Assembly: GCA_012295275.1 (NCBI GenBank)
Contig: CM022670.1
Span: forward strand, 20,810,146 to 20,874,145
DNA length: 64,000 bases
Origin: Chrysomallon squamiferum
Lineage: Eukaryota; Mollusca; Gastropoda; Neomphalida; Peltospiridae
Direction: 5' to 3'
Shown: in pieces, positions 30,537 to 42,729 of the stretch
How the letters are laid out: every line of letters starts with the position of its first letter
How positions within the stretch are numbered: position 1 is the first letter of the stretch
Notes under the pieces: model-generated
What the model was told of the DNA's origin: nothing
What the model saw: the letters and a program-made list of their open reading frames with translations, nothing else
Database searches by the model: none
Position numbers and translations under genes: made by a program

Positions 30537-30857
30537 TTAAGAACAAATCTCGCGATATCTTGAAAGTGAGTTAGAATTATATCGTCTTTCAGTTCATGCT
30601 CAAAACAATTATTGTCACTTTTCCCACAAACTGTAGAAAATGAGTATCACCTAGGTTTGCAGTGGTATTCGAGACTACGCAGCTCAGAAACAATGTTAAT
30701 TTTAAAATATATTTTACAACGAATTTATAGGAATATAATGCTTTATGTTGAATGTCCTTGGTGAGCAATATGTTCAACTGAAGGTGAGACTGATCATATG
30801 ATATTTTGAATTTTGCATTATAATGTGTGTATTATTCAAACTGAATACTTAAGGACT

Positions 30858-30967
30858 AATAAATGTTAATAATTTGTCGTTAAGAACCTGATTATAGAAT
30901 GAATTGTTTCACAAAATGTTGTGAGTCCAGAAAAGACAGAATGGAATGTACAGTAAAATTAAATAAA
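30858..30967 (+). terminator. Candidate polyadenylation signals
   Basis: AATAAA occurs at 30,858-30,863 and again at 30,962-30,967, 320-430 bp after the stop codon of the secreted glycoprotein. Either could serve. Confidence 0.35.
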
Positions 30968-30969
30968 GA

Positions 30970-31750
30970 AACTGGGTTCAAAAATCTATACGCATTTAAA
31001 ATGTATATTGACTTCAGTAACTGAATACAAGCGTTAGCTTTCATTATAATTAAACTGTACTGACATTATAAGAAATTCTAACGAAAAATTAACTGAAAAA
31101 TGAACGCTCCAAATACTTTTAATAGATACACATACCCATTTAATATTCCATGAACCAGCTCTTGGGATACGTCAGTGTTGTACAAGAAATTATTCTACCA
31201 CTAAGTAAAGAAACACTTTACCTTTATAACACACAGTAACAGCATTTTGAAACGTCAAGTTAATATTAACTGCACCAAAATTAAATAAATAAACAATGAA
31301 ACAAATAATCAAACAAAAAAACATTCAAATAAATAAATAAATACTTAAATAAACAAATAAAGAAAGAAAAGAACAACGAAAGAAAGGAACAATGGGCGAA
31401 TTAAAGAAAATATACTGGTAAATGTTTTTGACAGTCCATCCCTATTTATTTCCCTTTATTCACATCTTAGTTTAAATTAAATTTATAATAAACAATATAC
31501 ACTGTTTGATGTCAAAGACGATTTCAAATCGTACAGCTTTAATTCAGAATGAAAGGATTTAGAAATCGTCTTAACGTTTTCAAACACATTAATGAGCTAA
31601 TTAAAGTAATTGAGGTAGGACAAAAAATGCGAGACACACTTATCTGAGACGTGAAAAGAAGAAGAAAAAAAAGGACAGTGCACACATTCAAAAGTGTTGA
31701 AGTTAAGCTTCGGAGGTGTGGAAAATACATAACCAGACGTTTTAATATTC
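30970..31750. other. Intergenic stretch
   Basis: No supported gene. AAAT/AAAC-rich low complexity at about 31,285-31,370. Convergent end between the + strand gene and the minus-strand duplicated locus. Confidence 0.5.
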
Positions 31751-34700
31751 CTAGAGAAACGGTGCGTTTGAAGCAGGCACTTTCATGCAGGAAAACAGTC
31801 AAACCAAAAACCGCTTCATTCTGAACTTTCTAAATTTGTCTTTGTAATATGTAGCCTTGGATGTTACGTGGACTCTCTTTTAAACAGATATTTTAAAATA
31901 ACAGTGTCGCACTAATTTGCTCAGTCATTGCACACACTGTGAAAGAAAACTAAAGGAAATGTTATGACGTCTTCGTGTTGACCATTAAAATCAGCATCCT
32001 GGTTTTTTCTAATCTGATATGTTTAATGTTTTGTTAACTGATCACGGTATAACACTAAAATAATAAGCTTGCAAAGTTACTGCAGCCTCAGTAAGTAGAG
32101 ACTATTTTCACGTTTCTGTACATCAAATGATCTATCAAAACAAAAAAAGGAAATAATTATAATAGTCTTATTAATACTTTCACGATCTTACTATTGTACT
32201 GGCATGCTTATTATTAAGAAAAATTACAGGAACAAAACAACAACATTAACAGTTTATTTAGGTAATTTATTCGCCTTACCACAGAAACACTTTAAGTTAC
32301 TGTGTACAAACATTACTTTGATAGGTGTTTTCTATAAAGTTAATATTAAAATAAAACAGGATATAATGTTAATACTAAACTAAAACAGGGAACACGGTTA
32401 ATATGAAAATTAAGCAGGGTATGAAATTAATATTGAAAATAAACAGGGTTTAAAAGATGCAGAGGACCGTTTATCATACAAAAAAAATTATGACGAGATT
32501 TGTAACGTTATTCAGAATGTGCCCAAGTATTGTCATTTTTAAAAAAATATTTTTACTTTATGTTGATAATATTTAACATATAAAAATCTATGAATATCAG
32601 TATTCTTTTTTTTTTGCCTTTTTATATTATTTTATTTTTATTTATTTATTAAATATATCAAATCATTATCTATTATTCTGTTTTCCTTTTTCAAAATACT
32701 TTATAGTAATTTTTAGTTTTGTTTTCTCAAGGTAATAGCAGACTATATATTTTCAAACATATAGATATTCAAAGTTTTAATTTATTCTATGAAAAAAGAA
32801 ATATTTAACACCAGGCAAAGAAATACAAAATATAAAATTTATTTACAAAATACAGTCCAGAAATACATCTATTTAACATTATTTCCTTTCCTTTCTAATA
32901 TCTATACTTTCAAATAATTTGTTTTCTCGTTTTATCTAAGAATAATGAAGGCATATAAACTCACCATTTCTAATCTGTAATAATTAATGACTGTTAAAAA
33001 TGTATCAAGGAATTAAAGAATGACTAAACCAAACTGGGGAAAAAATGAAAAAAAAAAAAAAAAAAAAAAACAACACAACGTATAAATAAAATTGGGACTG
33101 TTAACAGCGACGAAATCTACACAAATTATAATTTCAATATGAACAAATATTACAAATTAATAATAAACATCAAACAAATAAATTTAATTCACATATAGCA
33201 CTAAAATTATAGTTATAAATCCCACACAAAGTGTTTTTGGTAAATGGAATTTGATAATAAAATCGATATCTCATTTACTAGTAATGTATATAATTATTCG
33301 TTTCATAAACAGAGACAGAAAGAAAGAATGAGAGACAGAGAAATACAGCGTGTCTGTGTGTACGCGTGAATTTGGAGCTGACTTTTCTATTCAATAAAAT
33401 CAGAATTATCGTAATAAACATATCTACATATCTGACCAACAGTTGTGTTCCATGTTTTGATTCTTTCAGGGTTGTAATTTTCCTTATGCAATTTATACCA
33501 TAGATGAACAACGTAGTTATGTTTCTTCCAGTCGAAAAGTTCACCTGTTTTAAATAACAATTTCATTTCACTGCGGCTATAATTAGGATGACATATAGAG
33601 GTTTTCTCTGTGTGAATTAAATTTGTGTGGTTTTTTGCTAGCAAAGCGGGAAGCAGAACAGAATGAAAATTCCATTTTGAATCATTAAACGTCGCATATC
33701 TTAAGTACCATATTTTCATGAAGTTATTCCAAGGCGTGGCTACCAAGACTCCGTTGCACAGTGCATGAGGAACTTCGTATCCCATCACCATTTCGTATTT
33801 GAGAAGAGGGTGTAAAGAATTAACGACTACAGAATCCAGATCTAAGTAAATACCTCCATATTCTAGCATTATTTCAAGTCGTATCACATCAGATATATGT
33901 TCAGGAACTTTGACAGGCCTAGAAAATATTTCTTTCGGAATCTCTCTGCGAATAAGATAAAGTTCTGGAACTTTGTCTAGGGCTTCCACAAAATATTTTT
34001 CTTTTGGAATCAAATCAATCCATAAGTATATCCTATAGGGCTTTATAATTTTGTGAGATGCTAAAATTGCCAACAAGTAATGAAACATAAAAGGTTTTTG
34101 CTTTGGGCCAAGTCCAGAGAACCAGACAAAATGGACTAAATTAGGAACAACGGGATGATCATGCGTTATGTTTTTAGACAATTTTACTGGTACCTTTAAC
34201 ATATGTTTAAATGTTTCAGTCTTTCGATAGATGTAATAATTTGAGGTCTCGTATTCTTTGCAGATGTTTGGTTCCAAACACGAAGGTGGTTTTTCGATTA
34301 ATTTTGAGTTCCCATAGTAAATATATCTAAACAAAGACCCAGCTGTTGTATTCCACGTTCGTATAAATGTGTGATTCACTTCAGGCACGTGTTGAATTGA
34401 CGTCACATGTAATGCATAAATATCTTCAGTTTTCCAATCATCAAAGTTTCCATCTTCATAGAGGAGTTTTGCTCTCGATAATGGTCCATAAAATGATTTC
34501 TGTTCAACGTGTATTAGTTTTGGATTGTATTTGGCCAAAACCGAGGGAACCAGAACTGATTCATAATGATGCCATCCTATCTTAACTGTCTTATATTTTT
34601 TATACCACATTTTGAGGAAGTCTGCCCATTTAACTGCTATTATTATTTCATTGGAAAGAACACCAAAATTATCACATCCCATAACGATGTCGTATTTCAG

Positions 34701-35284
34701 TAAAGAATGCAACGGTTTCAAGACAATGACGTTTAGATCGAAGAACATTCCTCCGTATTCCAACATAGCTTCTAGGGCAACGACATCAGATTCCTCTTCT
34801 AAAGTCCTGTGCGGTTTGCCGTGCATTTCTGTCGGAGATTTTCGAAGAACTAGAGAAAGTTCCGGAGCCTGTTTTCTCAGCTCTTCGAAATAAAACCTTT
34901 TGGTTTAAGATTGAACCAGAAGAAGATACGTTTGGGTTTCGTAAATTTCCGAGCAGCCATTATTGAAATAAAATGATGAAATTTAAAATAATTTGATTTA
35001 GGTTTTCTGTACCATGTAAAGTGAAGAAGAGACGGTATTACTCTAAATGTGTGATGTATTTTCACATTCAGATTAACGGGGATTTCCATTTCTCTGTCAA
35101 ATGTTTCATTTCGTTTGTAAACATAATAATCAGAATCCTTTGTTGGCTTGCATATATTCAGTTCCAAACATTTAATTTTCACTGAAACAAGAAATAATTC
35201 ATTATTGTCATCATCATCATTATTTTGTTGTTATTGTTGTTGTTGTAGGTGATGCCGATATTTGACTTTTATATATATATATAT

Positions 35285-35427
<143 letters not shown>

Positions 35428-35589
35428 CCTAGACACTTCTTTTTTGCCTCTTTTGTAGCCCGGGATGTCCATAAAAGTAGAATTAATACCGCAGTGAGTC
35501 CCATTACAATAAATGTTTTGAAGAAACGTTTTCTAATTCTTCGTCGACAAAAAAGCGTTGCTCTGTGATTCTGATAAAATAATTTAAAT

Positions 35590-37170
35590 ATAAAATAAAT
35601 AAGTAAATAATAAATGTATAAATAATTTAAGAATAAATAAATAAATAATTAAAAATAAATAATTGACGAAGGAATATATAAAATAAACACAACTAAATAA
35701 ATAAATAAACGAATTATTGTTTCTCAGTAACATTGTTATTTTCAGCAAAAGTAATGCATCAACTTTTATAAAAACGAAAAAGAACATTTAAAATAAATTT
35801 TTGAGTTTTTAATCATGTCATTCATTTACGGTGTCAGCATATGTGCGTCCGTATACATGTGTGTATGTGTGTGCGTGCATGTATGTACACACGTCAGAAA
35901 ATATTTGCATTACATTACCAACCTGAATCAAACGCCATAATAAAGAAATTCTGAAAATAAAATAATTTCAAAATTATATTTGAATGAGCTATAAAATGTT
36001 ATAAATCTTTTATATTTTCCATTACCACTGCAGGTAGTAAAAATTATTATATTAACACTGTAACACCTACAACAATAACAGTAACACTTCTAATATTCTA
36101 CTATTAGTCTGTTTCTAGTGTCTGTTAATTTTAGTAATATTCAAATTAAAAACAACAAATACTGGTGATACTGTTTCGTGACCAATCGTACTACGTCTAC
36201 GACTCATATCTATACTGTTGACGACACTACTTTCATGACTAATATTTACTGGCAATACGTCTTCTACGAATTTAGCGTCATACTGCATTTACGACTTCTG
36301 TAACGACGAATGCACATGGCGATACCAGTTCAATGACTAATTCTACACGCAAAATATGATTAAAAACTACTATTAATGGCGATAATATTACTACTACTAC
36401 TACTACTACAATTAATGGTGATTATTTTAGTACAACAAGTATTGCTCATCACTATTACTACTAATATTTCTACAAGTACTATTAAACAGGCTAGTAGCTT
36501 AGCTTGTTAAACGGATTTTGAGATAATAGTGGGTGCTATTGAAACTTCCAACCAAACATGACAAAACGAAGAACTTGTTACAACTTCAAATGCAAACTAC
36601 ATTGAAAGATCCTTTTATGAAGAATTTATATTCCTTCTTTTAAAACGGCATTAAAATATAGTGAACTTGTTAATTAATTTGTTTAGTATTTATCAAAAAA
36701 TCTTTTCAGTGCACTGCTTTGTAGTGGTAATTTCGAAATATAATTGATTCTGGTTGACCAGTTAGCCCCAGTGTATTACTGATAAACACAATATCTATTC
36801 AAAATGTCGTTGACGCCGCTTGATTTAAACAATGATACCTCGATACTCCTCGTGCTTTTGAATAATAGTTTATTATGTTGACGTCCGTTCTAAAAATGTA
36901 TATCACAAAATAGCAGGCATTTATTTTGAAATTAAAATAATTGTATCATCTCAGTGTTCTGTTCCACGTATTATTAAGGGTTATTATTATTATTATTGTT
37001 GTTGTTGTTGTTGTTGTGATTATGGTTGTTGTTACTATTAGTATGAGTAGTAGTAGTATGAGTGATAGTAGTAATGATAGTGATACAAGTAGTAGTAGTA
37101 GTAGTAGTAGTAGCATTGGTACTGGTGGTAGTAGTAGTAGCAACTTAACTTATAAACAATTACTGATATA
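35590..37170. other. Intron of glycosyltransferase copy 1
   Basis: No further exon is confidently seen between 35,562 and 37,595. It holds AAAT-rich sequence (35,590-35,700) and TTG/TAG trinucleotide runs near 36,970-37,140 that create Val/Ser-rich frames. A short conserved ATG near 35,933 opens a 5-6 codon frame but does not splice in frame to the next exon. Confidence 0.5.
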
Positions 37171-37171
37171 T

Positions 37172-37457
37172 AGTGGTACCTTGACTTACGATTATAATTC
37201 GTTCCGGACCGAGCTCGTATCTCAATTTGCTCGTATATCAAATCAATTTTCCCAACTGAAATTAATTGAAATACCATTAACCGTTCCAGCCCCTCAAAAA
37301 CCACCCCATTTATTTATTTATTTATTTTATTTTAGTTTTAGTTTTTAGTTTTTGTAACGTGTATCTAAAGCTCGCTCGTAACTCGGAATTCAAAGCAAAA
37401 ATCAACGGGGCGACTGCTCGTAACTCGAAAAACTCGCAAGTTGGAGCACTTTTTAAA
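37172..37457. mobile_element. MITE-like insertion (AGTGGTACCTTGACTTACGA terminus)
   Basis: The segment begins AGTGGTACCTTGACTTACGA and contains repeated CTCGTA(T/A)CTC and CTCGTAACTCG motifs typical of short non-autonomous DNA elements in animal genomes. Copy 2 of the duplication lacks it at the equivalent site (about 47,615), so it inserted after the duplication or was lost there. The right end appears degraded. The superfamily was not determined. Confidence 0.55.
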
Positions 37458-37726
37458 AAATAATAGAGCTATAGATATAAAGAGAGTGGACAAACAGGTA
37501 GGAAGCTAAGTGAATAAAAGAAAAACAAACACATTTGCAGACAGACTGATGATAGGTAATAGGCTACAAAATAAGTAGAACGTTCTAATCATACCTCTTA
37601 ATATGCACGATAGAGTAGATTCCAAAACTGACGACAAACAGTGTGAAGATACACAGAATGATTTTGTACATCGGTAAAAATGCATCTGAAATGAATATAT
37701 TCATGTAAACAAACACCTTACATAGT

Positions 37727-37837
<111 letters not shown>

Positions 37838-38749
37838 TATCAGTATCTGACTATCTAAATAAATATGTCAGATATAGATCCAAAATAAAAAAGTGCCGCA
37901 CGTTCATTGTAAATTATAAACCAAATTAATTCTACAAATATCTTTGCTTATAATTAAATATATGATCGAATATTCACTGAATACAAATTGTATAGTAGGT
38001 GATATAAATATGGTAAAATTTCTATAGTGATTGCAGTTTTTTTAAAGTACTCTGGAACAGGTGTTAAGCCTGGTTGTATTGTTAAGATATTACAAGATAC
38101 AAACCTGCAGTAATTTTCCAAATCGCAAATGAAAAATTTTGTTTAGTCATTTCACAAGACAAATTGAAATAATCAGCTTTCAGATGAAAAAAATATATAT
38201 ATCAAAACAAAATCCAGTCCTTATTACATTGAATTTATCAGAGACCTGATGTGTAGCTAGCTGTATGATACTAACAAATATAATGTGTGTATGTCCAGAC
38301 CAGTAAGCAGTCACTAAATATCTTTGTCGTACATAAAGGCAGGTAATTTTATTTTAAAATCTTCAATAAGATGATACAAAAGACTATTAAATTTCTGCTT
38401 TATAGGTTATTGACTGTATTCAAAGATACAGAAAACAGTAGGTCTTAATTAAATAACTTTGTCAAGCATATAAATGCAATTAATTTTGTCTTGACATCTT
38501 CAGTAAAGAATCAGGATGTGATCTATATTCTTTTCTTAAGTTAATAATACGGTTTTTTATTGTCTGCTGTGAACCATGATACATACGTAATTACAAGTAG
38601 TTGTTGTCAATCGGTCACACTCTAAAAATTGTCTTTATAGAGTTGCATGGTGAACAAGAAAATATTCGTCTCTTTCAGTTATTATTATTATTAAATAAAT
38701 TATTTTAAATATTATTAAATAACAAGTTTAAAACTGTCCGATCCAAAAA

Positions 38750-38904
38750 TGAACGGCCCGAGTTTGCGCACCCCTGGCTTAGACTCTATGTATGTTGTAT
38801 AATGTTCAAGGTTATGAAATAATAAAACTTTTTATTATGTATATATGGATCGTGGCTGAATCTACCTCGTTCATTTCCGAAACATCTATACATACATACA
38901 TCTA

Positions 38905-38997
<93 letters not shown>

Positions 38998-39585
38998 CTA
39001 CTGGAATCATTACTGCAGTTATTCTTTTGTTGTTGGTGTGCTCTTAATTTATTTATTTATCTATAATTTAAATTGCATAGAGATGCAAACACGTGTATAC
39101 TAGCATAAATAAACATACGCATATACATTCACATGAATGTAATTTCTTCAGTATTAACATTACATGGTTAAATATTGAACAGATCTTTTTATTTTATACT
39201 TTTCAAGAATAGGCAAACACTAACACTATTGTAATTTATCACCTCAATGATTTTTCAAGGTATCGGATCAGAACATTCACCAAATACATTTTAACAAAAC
39301 AAAGTTTTATTCTTTATTTACCGGGAGGAAAAAAAAAATAAAAACCATTGTTAAGATAGTTTCTTTTATAGAAATTTAATACTGAAATGTAATTCTTATC
39401 TCACGACAATATAAATGATTGTTAGAAACACACCAGTCAAGTGTTCGATGAGTAATTACAACTATTGAAGATCGGGGTGCACCCCATTGTGCCTACACTG
39501 GGTCAGTTGGCAGACTGATAAGTTAAAATGCACCCCCACAGTATGGACCTATTTTAAACTGAAATGATCCAATTAAGGTTCAAGC
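38750..39585. mobile_element. Extra sequence in unit 1 with a hAT-like terminus
   Basis: Unit 1 carries about 0.8 kb that unit 2 lacks between the shared CTGTCCGATCCAAAAATGAA and GGTTCAAGCATGCTGTCCTT. At its left edge the minus strand reads CAGGGGTGCGCAAACT (terminus at 38,776), a sequence typical of hAT-type transposon ends. A (TATG)/(TA) array fills 38,885-38,992. No second terminus or transposase was identified. Confidence 0.4.
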
Positions 39586-40420
39586 ATGCTGTCCTTGGCA
39601 CATACCTCAGCTCTGGTTTCGATCCAGTTACGGGATTCAAACCCCTACGAACCGTGGCTACATCCTTCCATTATAATTCTCATGTTCTGGTGGTCTTCTT
39701 TGTTCTAGTTTGGTGCAGTGACTTAATACTGGGTTACTGTTACCAGTGAGATGCATAGTTGGTATAAAATGCAAAGAATGAGAAGTGGCCGCTATCAAGC
39801 TGCTGAAGAGGTGTACCCAGACACCGACAGGAGAGGATGTTCTTTTCATTTCTCACAAGCTGTGTAGAGGAATGTCGCAGAGAAAGGCCTTGCAGTCGAC
39901 TATAATGTGAACATTCATATATGGGAACTGTGGGAACTGCTATAACTATTGAACGTAATATAATCAACTAACCTGTGAAAACTGAAAAAGTGAAATAAAA
40001 TAAAGTAAAGAAATATATACAACATGTTTGTTTCTGTTTTATTTACCAGTTTTCAATATTGGACCAAACTATTACCTAAAGGCTGGTGATACAGGTAGAA
40101 CGACATAATCACTCAAGCAATTAATCCTCAGTTAAGGACCCTATTTATGTTGTTATAAGCTGTAGCCCAAATGGGATTTAGGCACAATGATACTAATCCG
40201 ACAATTTTTATACTGGGTATTCATTCTGTTAATATGTACTGTTTCGTCAAAAGCTTGTGCGTTAATCAGAAATAAGCAAGCAAAATTACATCTTCTATTT
40301 CTGAATTATTATGATTTAAAAATTCACAGTTGTAAATATATGCCTTCAAAAGTGTATTTCCATTTGTTAAAGACCTTGCAAAATAATTAATTATAAACAT
40401 ATTACAATGCTTTGTTTGCT
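39575..40420. repeat. Interspersed-repeat-like segment, copy in unit 1
   Basis: About 0.85 kb is highly similar to 49,345-50,210. Its left part contains GATTCAAACCC and GGTTTCGATCC, resembling tRNA B-box sequences, which hints at a SINE-like origin. Short frames on both strands are conserved between the copies only because the DNA is duplicated. Confidence 0.4.
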
Positions 40421-40567
40421 CTTTATTTTGTTCAAATTATTTTTATGCCATGTATTTCATTTAAGAAACCATAAACATATGAAACTCTAGAAGATGAATA
40501 TTACCCATGTAAAAAAAAAAAAAAAAAAAAAGGAAGGAAGGGAAAAGAAGATAACAAAAACAGTTCA

Positions 40568-41673
40568 TTAAATTTTCTTTGAAGACAGCTGCAGTTCTGG
40601 AATGGTAAATGTCTGAAAACCCTCAAATTTATTCTTTGTTCCAGCGGATGTCACTGATGTGCAGTTTTCACAGTCATCTGCACTCTTTTCTAAAAGTAAG
40701 AAAATAATATTAAATTATATGGTTTAGATACTTATTATTAGACCTTTTTCATACCGCGATTCCCTATGAGCAACTCAAGATGACCGATGACCCCTTTCAT
40801 TATTTTTGATTCAAGAATATCTTGGGTTACCATATTTTCATCAAACAAAGACAGTACAAAAGGAAACTATATTCACTATGACGGGTCCCAACCCTATCTA
40901 CACGTTTTTATTTATTCCTCATTCCAAGTCAAGTTGAAAAAAGCTAAAATATACCCTCGCTCAAGAACGATCCCGCGACCCCCAGAAAAAAGGCTGGCGA
41001 ACCCTCTGAGTGTCGCGAACCCCAGGTTGAAAACCTATGAGATAGTTAAATAGACAGAAACTGATATATATAATATTCTCACGTAAATACATTTCTTTGA
41101 TAACCTATTTTTCTCACATCTGTTTCCATGGAATCCCTCGTCACAAACACACAATTCACTATTGTGTAAGTCCGTGCAAGATCCGTGCTTACCACAATCC
41201 AAGCTACAGGGTTTATGACAAAAGAGACCTGACCAACCCTTGTCACAAGAGCAAGTGAACGGCTTCAGACAGTAGCCATGACGACAGTTAAATCCAGCTG
41301 GACATTGTCGCTCTGTAAGAGGACACAGTGACGTTTGTTCTGAAAAGGTATGAAAAAGCTGTACATATATTTGTACATATAGACAGAACACAAGCATCCA
41401 TTCATAGATCTATATTCACTCATTTTATTTAAATGTAAATATGCTTATTTTGAAAAAGACTGAGCACAAAACATAAAAATTATGCGTTCATTATTGCACT
41501 TTACACTATATATAAATATTTATATATTCATTTTTTCAACTATTACAATCATATATATATATATATATATGCTGAAATAATTGCTGACACCGTGGATGAT
41601 CCTGTTGATAATGACATGTCCAGTCTTTCACAGTGATCTCCTATGAACCCAAAATGGCATTAATTACAGGAAC
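40568..41673 (-). pseudogene. EGF-TIR receptor relic (internal deletion copy)
   Basis: On minus: a broken piece of exon 1 (about 41,571-41,673, second EGF of the first pair only; signal peptide and donor gone), exon 2 (41,109-41,339, a full EGF pair), and a fused terminal exon (40,568-40,689). The fused exon joins the first residues of receptor exon 3 ([13 protein letters not shown]) to the last ~26 residues of the receptor tail. The junction near 40,647 corresponds to deletion of the intact copy's 50,421-55,845, about 5.4 kb. The deletion keeps the reading frame and removes the EGF3/EGF4 pairs, the membrane segment and essentially all of the TIR domain. Exon 2's donor is changed from GT to AT (base 41,108), so it would read into the intron and stop. 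Three independent lesions argue for a pseudogene, although the deletion alone would have made a soluble EGF protein. Confidence 0.8.
40740..41040. mobile_element. hAT/MITE-like element in receptor intron 2, unit 1 copy
   Basis: The minus strand reads GGTTTTCAACCTGGGGTTCG followed by GCCAGCC and GGGGGTCGCGGGATCG, similar to terminal regions of hAT-type non-autonomous elements. The same element lies at 55,936-56,224 in unit 2, so it was present before the duplication. Confidence 0.4.
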
Positions 41674-41679
41674 TAATTA

Positions 41680-42230
41680 TTTAAATGAAACATGCAAAAT
41701 ATTTATTAAATAATTCATTGCACTTGGATTGACCCGGATGTTTGTTCAACACTTGCTGATTTATCCAAGATTATTACAGAAATTATTGTTTCAGTAACAA
41801 TCTAGCGGAGCAAACCGATGGTTTCCGTCGGAACAGATCGACATCAACGTTTCAGATCAAGAGAGAGAGGACAAAGAGCTTTGTTTGAGTACATTCATTC
41901 AGTACAAACATCATTATTTCATATCAAGTGTGATAGAAAATACCCTCGTTGTTTCCGATGAAGTATCATAAGCCTTACCTAATTATTTTCTATGTCAAGA
42001 CAGATAGAAAAACATCACTGTTTCATGTCAAGACTGATGAGACAAACATTGTTTCTGATAGCACAGACATCAATTCGTTTTACGTCTGATAAGTTATACC
42101 TTATTATTTTATATCAAGACCGACACGAAGCATTAATTTGATCAAATATTTTAGAAAGATTTTCTTTAAATCTGTTTAATGTCCAGTGACAACTGCTGGA
42201 TAAAGAATAATCATTGGAGAAATGGTGCCT
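41680..42230. repeat. Spacer between duplication units with degenerate minisatellite
   Basis: From about 41,850 to 42,140 a motif of the type TTTCATATCAAGACxGATAGA recurs four to five times at 50-75 bp spacing (near 41,920, 41,988, 42,028, 42,107). No matching segment was seen elsewhere in the window. Confidence 0.45.
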
Positions 42231-42729
42231 ATGAAGCACGTATCAGCCACTTTCATGCAGGAAAACAGTCAGACCAAATACCACTTCATTTTATACTTTC
42301 AGAATATTTGTCTCTGTAATATGTAGACTTTGATATTTAAAAATAACAGTGTCGCACTAACTTGTTCAGTTAGTGCACACACTTATGATGTTTGTGAAAG
42401 GAAACTTCAGGAAATGTTATGACGTCTTCGTGTTGACCATTACAGTCACATTATTAGACATAGCATTAAAATCAGCAACCTTATTATTTCAAAACTGATA
42501 TATTTAATATTTTGTAAAATGATTAAGGTATAACATTAAAATAACAAGCTTGCAAAGTTACTGCAGCCTCAGTCGGTAAAGAATATTTTCACGTTTCTCT
42601 ATATCAAATTTCTCAAAATAAACAAGGGAATAATTATAATAGTTTCATTAATATTTTGACGATTTTACTATTGTACTCGCATGCTTATTATTAAGACAGA
42701 TTACAGTGAAGAAAACAACAACATTCACA

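Noticed and set aside
35900-35950. Short conserved ATG frame (MAFDS) as first glycosyltransferase exon
   Set aside because: Neither possible donor joins the next exon in frame; one reads into a stop at the junction. The exon at 37,595-37,685 fits in phase in both copies.
39564-39967. Short frames conserved between 39.6-40.0 kb and 49.3-49.7 kb
   Set aside because: Conservation follows from the segmental duplication and is present on both strands; no codon-level signal or domain.
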